Assembly: GCA_004352715.1 (NCBI GenBank)
Contig: SCFE01000062.1
Location: 936,196-1,000,195 of the forward strand
Direction: 5' to 3'
Length of the DNA: 64,000 bases
From: Hofstenia miamia
Lineage: Eukaryota; Xenacoelomorpha; Acoela
The notes under the pieces were generated by a model. That model made no database searches, was not told the origin of the DNA, and saw only the letters and a program-made list of their open reading frames with translations. Shown here piece by piece: positions 27,457 to 39,855 of this stretch. Made by a program: the position numbers and the translations under genes. Positions within the stretch are counted from its first letter, which is position 1. Each line of letters starts with the position of its first letter.

Positions 27457-29720
27457 ATATTTATATATATAAAAATATATAAATATAATTATAATTATTG
27501 ATAGACTAGACGAAATTATTACAAATAATTTACAATTCCGTTGTTGGAAAGTGGTTAATTCAGACATTCCATATATAAATAAAGCAGGTGTGCATTAGAC
27601 GCCAATCAAAAATATAAATTTGTATAAAAAATAAATATTCCAGGATTATTAATAACTTCTTAGCTAGCGCAAAACCAACACGTTTTGTTAACTAAAGTAC
27701 GTAACTTTACACACAAATAACACAATTAAAATTACAAGAATAATATGTCATGGTAATTATCGACATCATCTGTCGATATGCAAGCAAAATACGATTTCTA
27801 ATGTTAGAAACTCTAAACAACATAGACGTAGACGGTGGCTAAAATGATTGATTGTTTCTTCAAAACAACTTAAGCACTCATATCTCAGGAACTAATTAAA
27901 ATATACTTTATCCCAAAACACCTAAAGATAGAGAAATATTTCCATTTTCACTTACGGTTCAAAATACTAATGAAAATAGTTATTTTGGCCACAGAAACAA
28001 TTTTAAGCATGAAGGAAAACATTTACCCATTAACTTCCATGTTTTGTAAAAGTCTTGGAAAAAACGATTTGTAATTATAAATTCACGTAAAGCGTCTTAG
28101 GTTTAACTCCTTCATAACTCAAAATCTAACCTTTTGATCTCTGGGTTGCCATTGGTTCTAACTTCTTTATTTATCTTACAAACACAGTGAGTTTTTTTTT
28201 CGAATTTCGCGAACTAGGATGAGATTATCACTTCCATGGACATAAATTTTGTGAAAATATTCAATTATTTTCTAATATTTACTGATTTAAGACATGCAAG
28301 GTTTCCATTTTTACTTTTAATCTTAAAATGACTGAAACATTTCTAGAAAATTACTAGGTAAGTTTCAATTTTCGAAAACTTTGAACCAGCAGCCTTTATC
28401 TTTATTAATATCAGGAAAATTTTTTAGAATAACATTAAAAAACTTGAGGCCTTCTTAAATCACTTCGAATTTTAATTCTGGAATTTTCATCTCACAAAAT
28501 TTGAAAAAATCAAGCCACCAATGCATATATAAACTGCACTTTGTAGAAATATTGTTTCAAATTGAGAAATTAAATGGAAATACCAATCATTTCCAATTAA
28601 TATCTCAAATTATTCCTTAAAATGTCAATTACTTTTGTTGTAATGTAAAATATATCCAGTAATTTCTTAAAATGTTTGTTACCAAATTATATTTCCCAAT
28701 TACCTATTAATATGAGGGTTAAAGGAACTATAATGTAAATGATTAATTTTTTGCAGTGAGTTGTATACATATGGATATACATGTAAATCGAAACCCAAAA
28801 AAATTACATTTTCTAGCTAGAGTTCCCTTGTACCTAAAATTATCGGTTGAGTTCCACGTGATCCCATTAGATTTGATTCTATTCCCCTGAAACTTTTAGC
28901 CACGTGTAGCTAGATGATATTACCAAACTATATTTCAAAGTCAGAAGAAATGTTAAATGCATTCCGTTAAAAATAGAGAGTAAACAATTAAAATTAAGCA
29001 ATGATACGTATGCAATTTAATTACTTTAAAAATTACGGATAATCATGAAACTACTTAGCCATCTATTCAAGATATCATTAAAATTATTATGACTTTCGGC
29101 CTTCCAAACTCTAAAGTTGTGACCTTAATTCGGAACATTATCTTGATAGATTTTAGGCATTTCAAGACCTCTAATTTCATATTTATAGACCTGATGTCTA
29201 CAATGAATAGTTTTTTAGAAAAATGATCAGTAATTTCTAATATCCTACCAGTCTATTGTAAAATACTCTCAATCACTGTAATTTTTTACATTGACCCCAA
29301 ACAACTAAACCTTTATGACACTTATAATGACTTTTTCAATGGGTATAACACATGAGAAAGGTGCTCGTGGTGCGTAAATATATAAACATTTAAAAATTTT
29401 TAGAATGTGCTGCAACCTCATTTTGAAAATGTAAGATAAACAAAATTTATATCGATTTTCAGTATCAATTTAATTCTTGCTATTCAGAAAAATTTCAATA
29501 AAAGCAAATTTTATGTTCATGCTAGCAACATGTATAATGTGAAACACAATTTTTTCAGTTTCTAAACCTTCTTTTGAAGAATATACTTTTATTGCAAATA
29601 TTACAAATATTTTGGACTTGAAAGAATTGTTAACATATTATGAGCACAAAGCGAATAGCAAATTTCCCCAAAATACCAATTTATTGTGCTGGAAGATTTT
29701 CCATAGGTCTCAGTATTACT
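27457..29720. other. non-coding AT-rich sequence
   Basis: No gene, RNA or repeat recognised. Confidence 0.65.
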
Positions 29721-29916
29721 CATAGGCGTACATAGGATTTACGGTGGAGTACAAGCCAGATGTAATTTAGAGGAGTGAGCAGACAGGATAAAATCACCCA
29801 AAATTTTCAAAGTATTCAATAAATAGAACCCATTGAACTATTTTTGTTTCAAATTTTTATTCAATATTTTTTGATTTAATCAAAAAATCAATGTTGAAAT
29901 CTTGTGCACGCCACTG
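29721..29916. mobile_element. 196-bp hAT-like MITE
   Basis: Left end CATAGGCGTACATAGGATTT and reverse complement of the right end CAGTGGCGTGCACAAGATTT agree at about 15 of 20 positions, and both resemble the nested element at 23963. An internal near-perfect palindrome lies at 29867-29887. Target duplication unclear. Non-coding. Confidence 0.6.
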
Positions 29917-31139
29917 TCCTTACCCACTGCAAAGTGATTCCATGCACAGAAAAAGGTGTCTGGACTAACGATCTCACAACTTCAATATTGATATTTCATA
30001 TTTTCTTTAATTTATATATTAATATTATGGTGGCCTTTATGATTTATACTTGCTCAGATGCTGAGAAACAGGGTCACTGGTTGGGCTGGTAATAATTGTC
30101 TCAGTTGGCACATATTGTTGCTTCAAATCTTTTTAAATTTAAGAAATTTAGACTTCATAGGAAAGACCTCAGTTCAACCCTCCAATAATAATATTGTTCC
30201 TTAGCTCCTGTACTATCAAATGGGTACCGCAGAATATCAGAGTAAGATGATATAGAAAATGATACATAGGTCACATCGTTTTCAACTCTGATCTAAAGAG
30301 ATATTTCATTACCAATGATTTTTTTCAGAATTACTTGTAGAAAAGTTCTAGAATTTTCTTCTTGACCAAAATGATCTAGGAAAGCTATGCTCACTTAGGA
30401 GTTTTTTTTGCGTTCATTATATAACAACAAATTCGCATTAGTAAGTAGAGTTCGATAATCTTCAACTGGTTACTGTATGCGATTGTGACAATATAAATGA
30501 GTTTAGAGTAGGGCCCTGCGAGTCGGGATATTTTTGCTACGGGTCAAGTTGGATTCCGAAACTCGAATCCTGCACACAGGCCCATCAATGTCATAAATGC
30601 AAAGTCACAACTAAATAATCAAATGTTTTCCCAGTACGGTAACATGCATCTTAGCAGTTACGTTTGCAATTGGCTAAAAATTAGTACAGTAGAGATGTGA
30701 GAGGTTCACGAAGTTGATGCCGCTCACGTGTGCATTTGTAACCACAAATCACGCTGCACGACAATTTATTTTATTTTACGCACCGCACCTCAAACTTCTT
30801 TCCTAGATCGGTACACGGCAAAATCATAATGAAAATTTAATAATGCGTTGAAGAAAGTAAATATAAGCATTGATAAATAATTAGTTTTATATTCATTCAA
30901 TACATTGCTGTATTAAATCCAAAAAATTGTTATTTGCATTGCTATCATTAAATGACAACTGTAATTAAATTTATCAACAGATTTTCAATGATTTTGTTGT
31001 CTGTCAAAACACGAGGCGTATTAATTTAATTATACAATTGTCTTGAGTTGCTGATATCTTGTATTTAGTGAACTGATTCGTCCGTAATCTCATTTGTTGA
31101 TTCGGAATGCTCTTCGTGCAATCAGAATTCATTGAAAAG
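29917..31139. other. region upstream of the PDZRN gene
   Basis: Probably contains promoter and 5' UTR near its end. At about 30508-30600 a GC-richer patch (AGGGCCCTGCGAGTCGGG) resembles a hAT end but has no partner. Confidence 0.55.
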
Positions 31140-31147
31140 TGACGTCA
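31140..31147 (+). promoter_or_regulatory. full CRE palindrome TGACGTCA upstream of the PDZRN start
   Basis: An exact TGACGTCA, the consensus for CREB/ATF bZIP factors, lies 44 bases upstream of the ATG. It is among very few CpG-containing palindromes in an AT-rich area. Whether it is in the promoter or the 5' UTR cannot be judged because no TATA box or initiator is convincing. Confidence 0.4.
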
Positions 31148-31190
31148 TTTCGGTAATTCGAAAGCATCGCACTTTTGTTATTTGATTGAG

Positions 31191-31868
31191 ATGGGATATT
31201 CGCGTGAACGTTTTCTTGCAGATGCAAATATTCCAAATGAATTAGTTTGCAAAATTTGTTCAAAAATTTTAGAAGATCCTTTGGAAACTCCATGTAATCA
31301 TGTCTTCTGCGCTACTTGCATAGTCCCATGGTTAATGAACAATGGAAAGACTTGTCATGCCTGCTCTCGTGTAATAGATGTTTCTTGTCTACGAGTTCCT
31401 GCTTATAGACAATTGGCAGATTTACAGATATCATGTGATGCATGCAGTACCATAACTTCAGTGGAAGCATTTTCCTCACATAGAGATACATGTGCCTTAC
31501 GTCCAGTAGTATGCCCTCACCCTGGTTGTTCTGTCAGACCAACACAGAAAGCTCTTTCATCACACACTGAGCAATGTGGATGGAGACCGATTGGTAAATG
31601 CACTAAAGGTTGCCAACTATCCTTACTTCAGAAGGATCAGTCTCATGACTGTATGCAAGCTTTGCTAAACTTATGTTCTCAACAAAAATCCACAATTGAT
31701 TCATTGACGTCAGACGTGCGCCGCCAAAAACACGCTTTCTCAAAACAGGAAAAATCACTTCTCTGCAGAATTACCAGTCTTCAAGCAGAAATTCAAACCC
31801 AAGCTTTGAAATTTCAGCGCAGAATCGCTGATATCAAGTGTGCCTATAATCAACTCAGTGCCAATAAA
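31191..31868 (+). CDS. PDZRN3: PDZRN exon 1: RING, TRAF-type zinc fingers, coiled coil
   Basis: One uninterrupted exon of 226 codons ends at AATAAA followed by donor GTAAGT at 31869. It holds the whole ubiquitin-ligase module: a canonical C3HC4 RING (C-x2-C, C-x-H, C-x2-C, C-x2-C), then paired Cys/His clusters of TRAF/Sina type (C82/C85/H97/C101, C108/C113/H125/C129, C137/C141/H152/C154) and a charged helical stretch likely to form a coiled coil. The RING motif EDPLETPCNHVFCATC is the family signature. A TTG nine bases upstream is also in frame but is not a credible eukaryotic start. Confidence 0.95.
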
Positions 31869-34800
31869 GTAAGTAATTTATTATGAAAATACATAATTTA
31901 ACTGATGAAAATATTGTTTAAAATTTATTGTAAATTTTAATCCTTGAACTAATGTCTAGACTAGTATTCAAAACACTATAATCATGAACAAAACTTAAAA
32001 CATATAATGTGTACTTTGTAATTATTTGCAGTTTCTTTCAGATCAACTCCTAAAGTATTGTTTATATGCCTTGTAAATTGCCTCTCTGTTGCTCGCATGA
32101 TATAAACAAATATTGTATTACCGAGAAATTATCAATTTCAAATAATGAAAATTCCACAATATTATGTAAGGAGATCTGGTAGACACCTACCGATGGAAAT
32201 AGGAATATCACTAGATAAATAAATATATTACTGAAGGTTTTATTACATTTCAACTGAGATAATAAAACAAAGAATTAAATGACTATGTTTTATCGACTCT
32301 CAGAAAGCTTATACTAAACAGTTAAAGCTTAGAAACAGATTAAGGATGCTATTTCCATTAACACTCTTATCCTCATAATAGTTTACTGCCAACCTTTATT
32401 TTTGAAAGACAGTTTGTCTATTCAAACATAAATGTAATTTCAAAGTAACAAGTTTATTTTATTTTGTTTGCAATTTTGGATATTATACCAAATTTTATAT
32501 CATTTTTTCGAAAAACTGCTGTGAAATTTATATTTTTTAAATGTATGCAAATAACTTATTTGTGAACAATAAAATACCAATGATTAGAAAGCTGCATTTT
32601 GCAAAAATTTGGATCTAAATTGTAAAACAGGGTATTTGAGTGAAAATGATAATATTGATTTAACGACATGATTAACTCTATAATTCAAAGGCGATTTTTT
32701 ACGAAATATATAACTTGCAAATTGTAAATTGCCAAAATATTTTGGTGAAAGACATTTAACTTCGAAATATTTCTTAAGTCATTGTTCAGGAATTGAGTCG
32801 GTCCTTCGTATACCTACCGGCAAATAATAAGGTAACTAAGTTGACTAAACGCAGCAGCTGCTCCGGAACCAAAAACTAACGGAGGCCAAGTACACTTGCT
32901 TTGTTATAATAAGTCGTTTTTAAAGAATCACGAGCCTCCAAAATGTTAAACATTTAATAATTTTTTTAGAATGAACTTAAGGCTTAAAATATTAATTTTC
33001 TGAAAATCTAATATATTCAGATGTTGGCAAAAGATAACCGTTCTTGCTTATATTGCTTAAAAAAGTTGTTTTTCATTATTCTTGCCTCCTAACTTTTGTT
33101 TTTTGAAAATTTTGACCTTTCAAAAATTCATATCTTGGATTCGCTCTTATAATTTTAACCTGCAGAAATTTACTAATCATGTAGGTGCATATTGACCGAA
33201 TCGTTAAAACTTATGTAATTCTTATAAAAAAGAGTGGTTTCTATAAGGTGTTGAAAGCCTAAGTAACTATCTCGTAAATTTTTTTGATAATTTCCAGTAG
33301 CCTTGCCACTTCTAACCCGGAGCACATGGCAGAAAATTATTCAAAGTCGACAAACGGATAATACTTGCAATATAATTCTTCACAGCGCTCTTATCGTATA
33401 GATGAATTTTCCTAGTGTTATTTTAATTCAGATTGCAATTCACATAAGTGTTTACATTAATGTGATCGTTAAATAATTCATTTCACACGCCTTTGTTTAG
33501 AATCCCTCTCTGGTTTCCAATTGCCAACAATTCGACATCACAATTCGAAGAGATGAAAATGGAACACTGGGATTCAGTATAGCAGGAGGGAAAACGGTAA
33601 CTGCAATATTGATTATATAATTTACACACACTCGCTTTTTTCATCATATATTCAAGATGAGTATTTATTGCTTTTAACACCTTGCATTATGGGAGGTTTT
33701 ATAACCAGAGGTAAAACTGGTTGCTGCACAGATTCTAATCTAGGCTCCGAAAATTTTTGAGCAGAAAAACTTCGGTTATTGAGTAACAAATTTAGTAAAA
33801 AATTACGAAACATTGAGTTAAAATATACACTTTGGAAATGTTTTCAATGAGTGAATTCCAAATGCAAACCGAATACTACTTGAGGTGTTCAATATTTTAG
33901 CTTTCTCTTTAATTAGACAATAATCGAGAGAACATCGAAAAGATCTTTTAACCTCCACATTTACTAGGGGTTAAAATTTGAGTTTTGCTATTTGATCGGG
34001 ATGCATTGTGCAGTTTTTTACAAGATGTGGAGGTCGGGTTTTTTTATTAACACTACATTCAATTTAGAAATAGAGACTTGAGTTATTGATTGAAAAGTTT
34101 CCTTAGTCATCTTCAACAACGTTGGGATACTTAAATCATAAGTAATCCAGCATTTTATATCAATAGATCATATAGTATTTGTTCGCTTAAACAAAACATA
34201 CTTTTATCAAGTTCAAACTGCAGCCTTTCTATTTATTCATATAAGATATTGATACCTCTTGTTCAAGATTATTGCATAACCTTTTCATCTTTATCTGTTC
34301 TTCCAAATTTGAAGTCTGTATCATCCATGCGAGTTTGTTAATATCTATACCCTTAGTAGGCAGCCCAATTCATACGATTTGACCCACATTCTGTATTTTG
34401 TATTTGGGTTCATTTAAAAATTAGACTTGCATAAAAGAAAAATATTAAAAATTAAAATTTGTGATAAATAATTATATTTTTACTTAGCTGCACTTTAAAA
34501 CGTTGAGCAAAAAGACATTGGACCATATAGGGTTTTTGCAAATAATTAAAAACAAGATTATACTTCTAGAGAACGAAGGGAATTACAGTATTAATCTTGT
34601 GAACAAGGAAATTCAACTTTGTATTGTTTCAATCCTGTTTTAATATTGCATTATATTAGATAGAGGAGTAAATCTGTATTTGAATTATTACCGCCAATAT
34701 CTTCCAGTCCTAATTTATAGTCAAATTAATTAATATTTCATAGAACAACTACCATACCACTGCAGATCTAGACAATAAAACTGGATATTTAGGAGAGCAG

Positions 34801-37800
34801 CGATGGCCCTATTTTTGTAACAAAGATTTCTGCCAATGGCCCAGCGCGCGAAAGCAATCTACGCTGTCACGATTCGATTTTAGAGGTAGGCGCCTTTGAT
34901 GTATTGAGAACAGATGAATTGTGAATTGTACTGGCTTTTGTGCACTTCAAGGTGCAAACGCCGCAAATAGTTATTCGTCAACTGCGGCCTACTTTTGAGT
35001 TCGATGTCGGCATTTGTTTAAAGTGGTCATCAGTGAGGGTTGTCACATTTAGAATAATTTCTATGACTGTTTAATTAACGCATTAACTACTAGTTGCGTA
35101 CACAAGTGCTGTTATGTGAGATAGTTGCACAAATCCCGCTTATTTGATTCACCAGTACTTCACACCATAACAAATACTGCTAGGTAAACATGTTTGTACG
35201 TTCACATTTAATGTTTTATTCAGATATTGGGGGTTTAATGGCAATATCGTTTGTGATTGCCTTAACATAACAGAAGGAGAATTTTGAAAATTTTCAGTGG
35301 ATTTGCACTATGACAAAGAGAATTGTAAAAAATTAACGATTTAAGGATTGATTTCGAAGATTCTTCACGATTTTTCTCTCTCAAACTTTCTTTTTGATGC
35401 ATGATTCAGAAATTATTAGAAACTCAAAATGTAATGTTTTGATATTACAGTGAATCGCCATTGGGTAATATTTGTTTAAAACACTAAAATTATCTAAGAC
35501 AAATTAATAATTGGTTTTATGCATATTTATAGTCATTTGCTGGACCTCTTGCTTTTATATCGGTCCGAATACCTATCAATATGCGAAAAACGCATCCCAA
35601 ATGACCCATTTTACCCAATATATTTCTGTCAGATGTCAAAATGTTAATTAAATTTGAAAGCAGTTGTATTTAAATGTCTTGCGAATTGGGAGGTATCTTC
35701 ATCTCCGCCCACTGCCTTCTTTCTAATGCTGTCAATTCACGTTTTAACTAAGCAGGTAAATTCAGGTTTTATAGCTTTCTCAATTAGCTATATTCTACTT
35801 GGGATGCCTGCAAATTAGATTTGAACTAGTTTTTATAAATCCTTTTTGAATGCAGATTTACTATAACATCTCCAATTTGCATAAATTGAGTGCACATACT
35901 TTAGTACATTTGGACTAATAGCCTCAATCAAACAGTTATACTACAGTATTTTAGTGAGAATGATCAAATGACTTTAAAATGTAACTACAGGGTGCCCAGC
36001 AAAAAGTCAAGAAATTTGCTAACTCTTTCAAAATTGCTTTATTAAATTAATAAACATAACTAACTGATTAACATTAAACTTTTTAATGTTTTATTGAATA
36101 TTACAATGAAAGAGTTCAGAGGAAATGTTCGAAATGTGAGCCATCACTGTCATAACAAGATTGGAGTCTTAGCTGCCATGTAGTTATTGCCCGTTGAATT
36201 GTAACTTGATCGATCGAATTCCAGGCGTTCGTAAGAACAAACTTTAAATCGTCAATGCTGATGATTTGTGAACGTTGTGATTGAACTTCTTTCAAAAGGA
36301 TACTCCATATGCAATAGTCCATCACATTGAGGTCCGGACTCTTTGATGGCCAGTCACTAGGTTCGATGAAATTTGGAGTATGTCGTCTGAGCCATAGCAC
36401 NTCAGTTAGTTATGTTTATTAATTTAATAAAGCGATTTTGAAAGAGTTTGCAAATTTCTTGACTTTTTGCTGGGCACCCTGTTTTTTAGTGTGAATTCGC
36501 GAAGGTTCCCTAAAATTATTTTGTTTCATATAATCAATTAATTCAGATTTAATTCTTAACTCAACATTCCTCAGGAACTGAATTATTTGCAGTAAATATT
36601 GCAAAACTTAAAAGGACGTTTAAACCAGCTAAATTATGAGTTTCAGTGTTACAAATGTAGACTTCGACCTGCAACCTTAAATTAAATTGCATTTAATCTC
36701 AAAAGAAAATAATTTTATTATTTTTTAATTTTGAATTCTCCAATTTGCAAATTTAATTTGTCATAAACAGGGAGAGCATAGTATGAGGGACATGTTTATT
36801 AATGAAGGCTTCCTTACAAATGCCCATACTATTGCAAAATCCACTTCCCCTTTCCTAATTATTTATGTACGTCAATAACCTTTACATCACTAAATGACAC
36901 ATTTGCATTCCAGATAATGAGGTAAACTGTCAGTCACTCAGAATAAAATATTAAATTTTTGTACAGTTAAGTGCTTTTTTCCCAAACTTTTTTATTGACA
37001 ATTGATTGAGCTGTTAAAAAAATTGAAAGGCTTTTATTAAACTTTTGTTTTTTTGGCTGAATTGATATCAATTGCGTAATGTGTGCATGCCAATCACTTT
37101 CAAACACTTCCAGAGTTTTGATTAAGTTTTTGATTGACAATACAATAACTCGTTGTTTGGTACGAATGAAATCATTTCCACAAAAGGAATTTTTAGATCA
37201 ATGGAACAGATCTACGTAGTGCGACTCACGAGGAAGCCGTAAACGCATTTAAGAAAGTAACTTCAGCAGTTTCACTAAAAGTTCAACGGATTGAAAAACG
37301 AGCTTCTCAGACCTCGCTAATGATTGACATATCTACGCAAACCGATCTTGACCTAGACTATGTAAATGGGTAAGTTCCGGTTATCATTACCATTTTAGTA
37401 TACTCTCATATTTTAAGCAGAGTTATTCATTTGATATTTTACAAAATCATAGATAATTTTTTCATCAATTTGCCTCAATCTTAGAATTCAGATCCTGACG
37501 AAAGCAAGGACGTCTGATTCATTTACATAATTATGCAAGCAATGGTAACATCTGTTCTGTGTTTATCAAATACCCAGCTTCTAAAATATTTTACATTGAA
37601 TGCAGAGTGACACGTCCTGATAAACTATGTGCTTGACGAAAGCTTCAGGAAACATTTGAAAAATGTTATAAAAGTTTAATAAAAATAAACAATATATTTA
37701 TTCTTGTGTTTCTAAACCACAAATAAAACGCCCTTTAATTTTAACTTAAAATATTTTATTCTACATATTTTATGTAAAGTTTTGAGCCTTTCGGTTCTTA

Positions 37801-39803
37801 GAATACCTAAATTTGAACTCTGAACGATTCTTAATTTTCTAGTTAGTTTTATTTTTTTAACAATTTTAATTTTAAGTTTAGAGACGAGGTAAATTTTCAA
37901 CTTCGATTAAATTATTGATTGAAATAATCCGAAGTTCGACAAGAAGAAATAATGAAATATTTTTATCAGAGTTTTGATTTTTATGACAAGCATTGCATCA
38001 CAGCAAAATGCATGATTTTTAAGTAGTTTTTAAATGTTCAGAGGTTGATCTAAGGTAATTTTCATAAAGCCTACTTTTTTGGCTTAAATAAGAATGCAAA
38101 CTTTTTTCATGAGAAATTATTATACACGAAGTGAAAAAACTGGAAATTCCTAAATTTTCTTCACAACTGGCAATTATCAATCCAATCCCGAGATATTCCA
38201 TGTCCATGTTCTAGGGTTAAGATATCACATGATAACTAGTACATATTACTCATTATATCTAACACAATTTATTAATCATCCTATACTTTTCATGTTTATA
38301 CCATCTTGACGTGCTATTTATTTTCTTTGCTACTATTTGATTGTAGTCAGGCGTTTTCCATATTCTATAATAAACGCTTCGTTTGTCTAGCCAAAGTACA
38401 CCATTGAAATTAAAATATAGTGAACAACTTATTTGTGTAAAATGCTCAAACGCATGACGTGCTGAGAATTGCAATAACTAATTTGGATTCGAACGCTAAG
38501 AATTATTGATTATTTTCTTTTGAGTAACATTGCACACACCCGCTGTGTAGTTATCTTCAATAACATATTTCCTGGTCTTGAGAGATTTTTATATTCAATT
38601 GATGCATACGTTAGCGCAAATGTGTATAAAATGAGTGTTTGTTGAATCTATGAACGTTTGAGCTTTTCTGAGTATTATCGGGCACTGCAGAAGATGTTGG
38701 AAGGAAATCGATTTTTTCCTCTTGGGAACGCTACTAGATATGTGTATACGGTCTTAGAAAATTGTCTGCAACATCGATAATGATGTTGCAGATAACTCTT
38801 TCTTGGGAGCTGCAGCATCTCAAGGATGTCTACGGTGTCTTTAGGAGTAATTGATTCAGCTGGGCGATTTCAATGGGAATTGTAATTATCTTGTTGAGCG
38901 TCATTTCCCTGATGTGTACGCTCGGCTTAAGCCCGAACCAACTACACTAACCATGAAATATTCCATTCTAAGTACTAAATAGATAATTTATTGTTAATAG
39001 TGAAAATGGTTATTACGCAAAACGTATATGAATTAAAATAGTGACAATGCTTTTTTATCAATTGTGAAAAGATTGAATCTTTAGCTAATTAATTGATTTC
39101 TATTGTCTTTATTGTCTAGATTTCCTGGTATACTGTCACTGCCATCCTTGACTGATTTGGAGAGTGTTGGACTTCAGGAAATGGATATTGGAGATCTCAT
39201 GTTGGCTGAAGAATTAAAGCAATTTGAACTGGAGTATGAGGTAGGAATGTTTTTTATCAACATCTCATCATAAATATTTTTGAAATACTTTTCAAAATTA
39301 TGTTCCGGTAAAATAGAAATGCGTTTTTGAATTCGAGTAAGCTCTTTATTAGTTATTTTCAAATCCTGAAATAGGAATTTTCCATGATGTCAAAATCTAG
39401 AAAATCTGTTTCTAAATATGTTTGGGAATTTATTTTAAAGCAGTTTCAAATATTCATATAGAAATTCGTGTTTAGGAAGTACATTTTTCTCGACAAAACT
39501 CTGACGATCGTCTTGGGCTTACGATATGTCAGGCACCTGAATCAAATGAAGGTGTATTTGTGAGTGATATTGAACCAGATAGCATTGCTGCCAAATGCAC
39601 ACGTTTATCTAAAGGAGATGTTATTTCACAGATTAATGGAAAGTCCATAACAACTGCAGACGAAGCCACAAAAATCTTCTCCCAAAGTGGTCCTGATTTT
39701 ACTCTGTTGATATCACGACCTTCATTTGATAATGTAAGTAGTTGTTTTATGATCTGCTCATTCTTTATCTAAGTGATAAATATTAATTTTAAGCCATATA
39801 TGA

Positions 39804-39855
<52 letters not shown>

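Larger units (their letters stand above)
34886..37196 (+). other. PDZRN intron 3, containing a Tc1/mariner insertion
   Basis: About 2.3 kb. It holds the inverted-repeat element at 35988-36481 with a single N. The true length is probably greater, because the middle of that element appears to be missing at the N. Confidence 0.82.
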
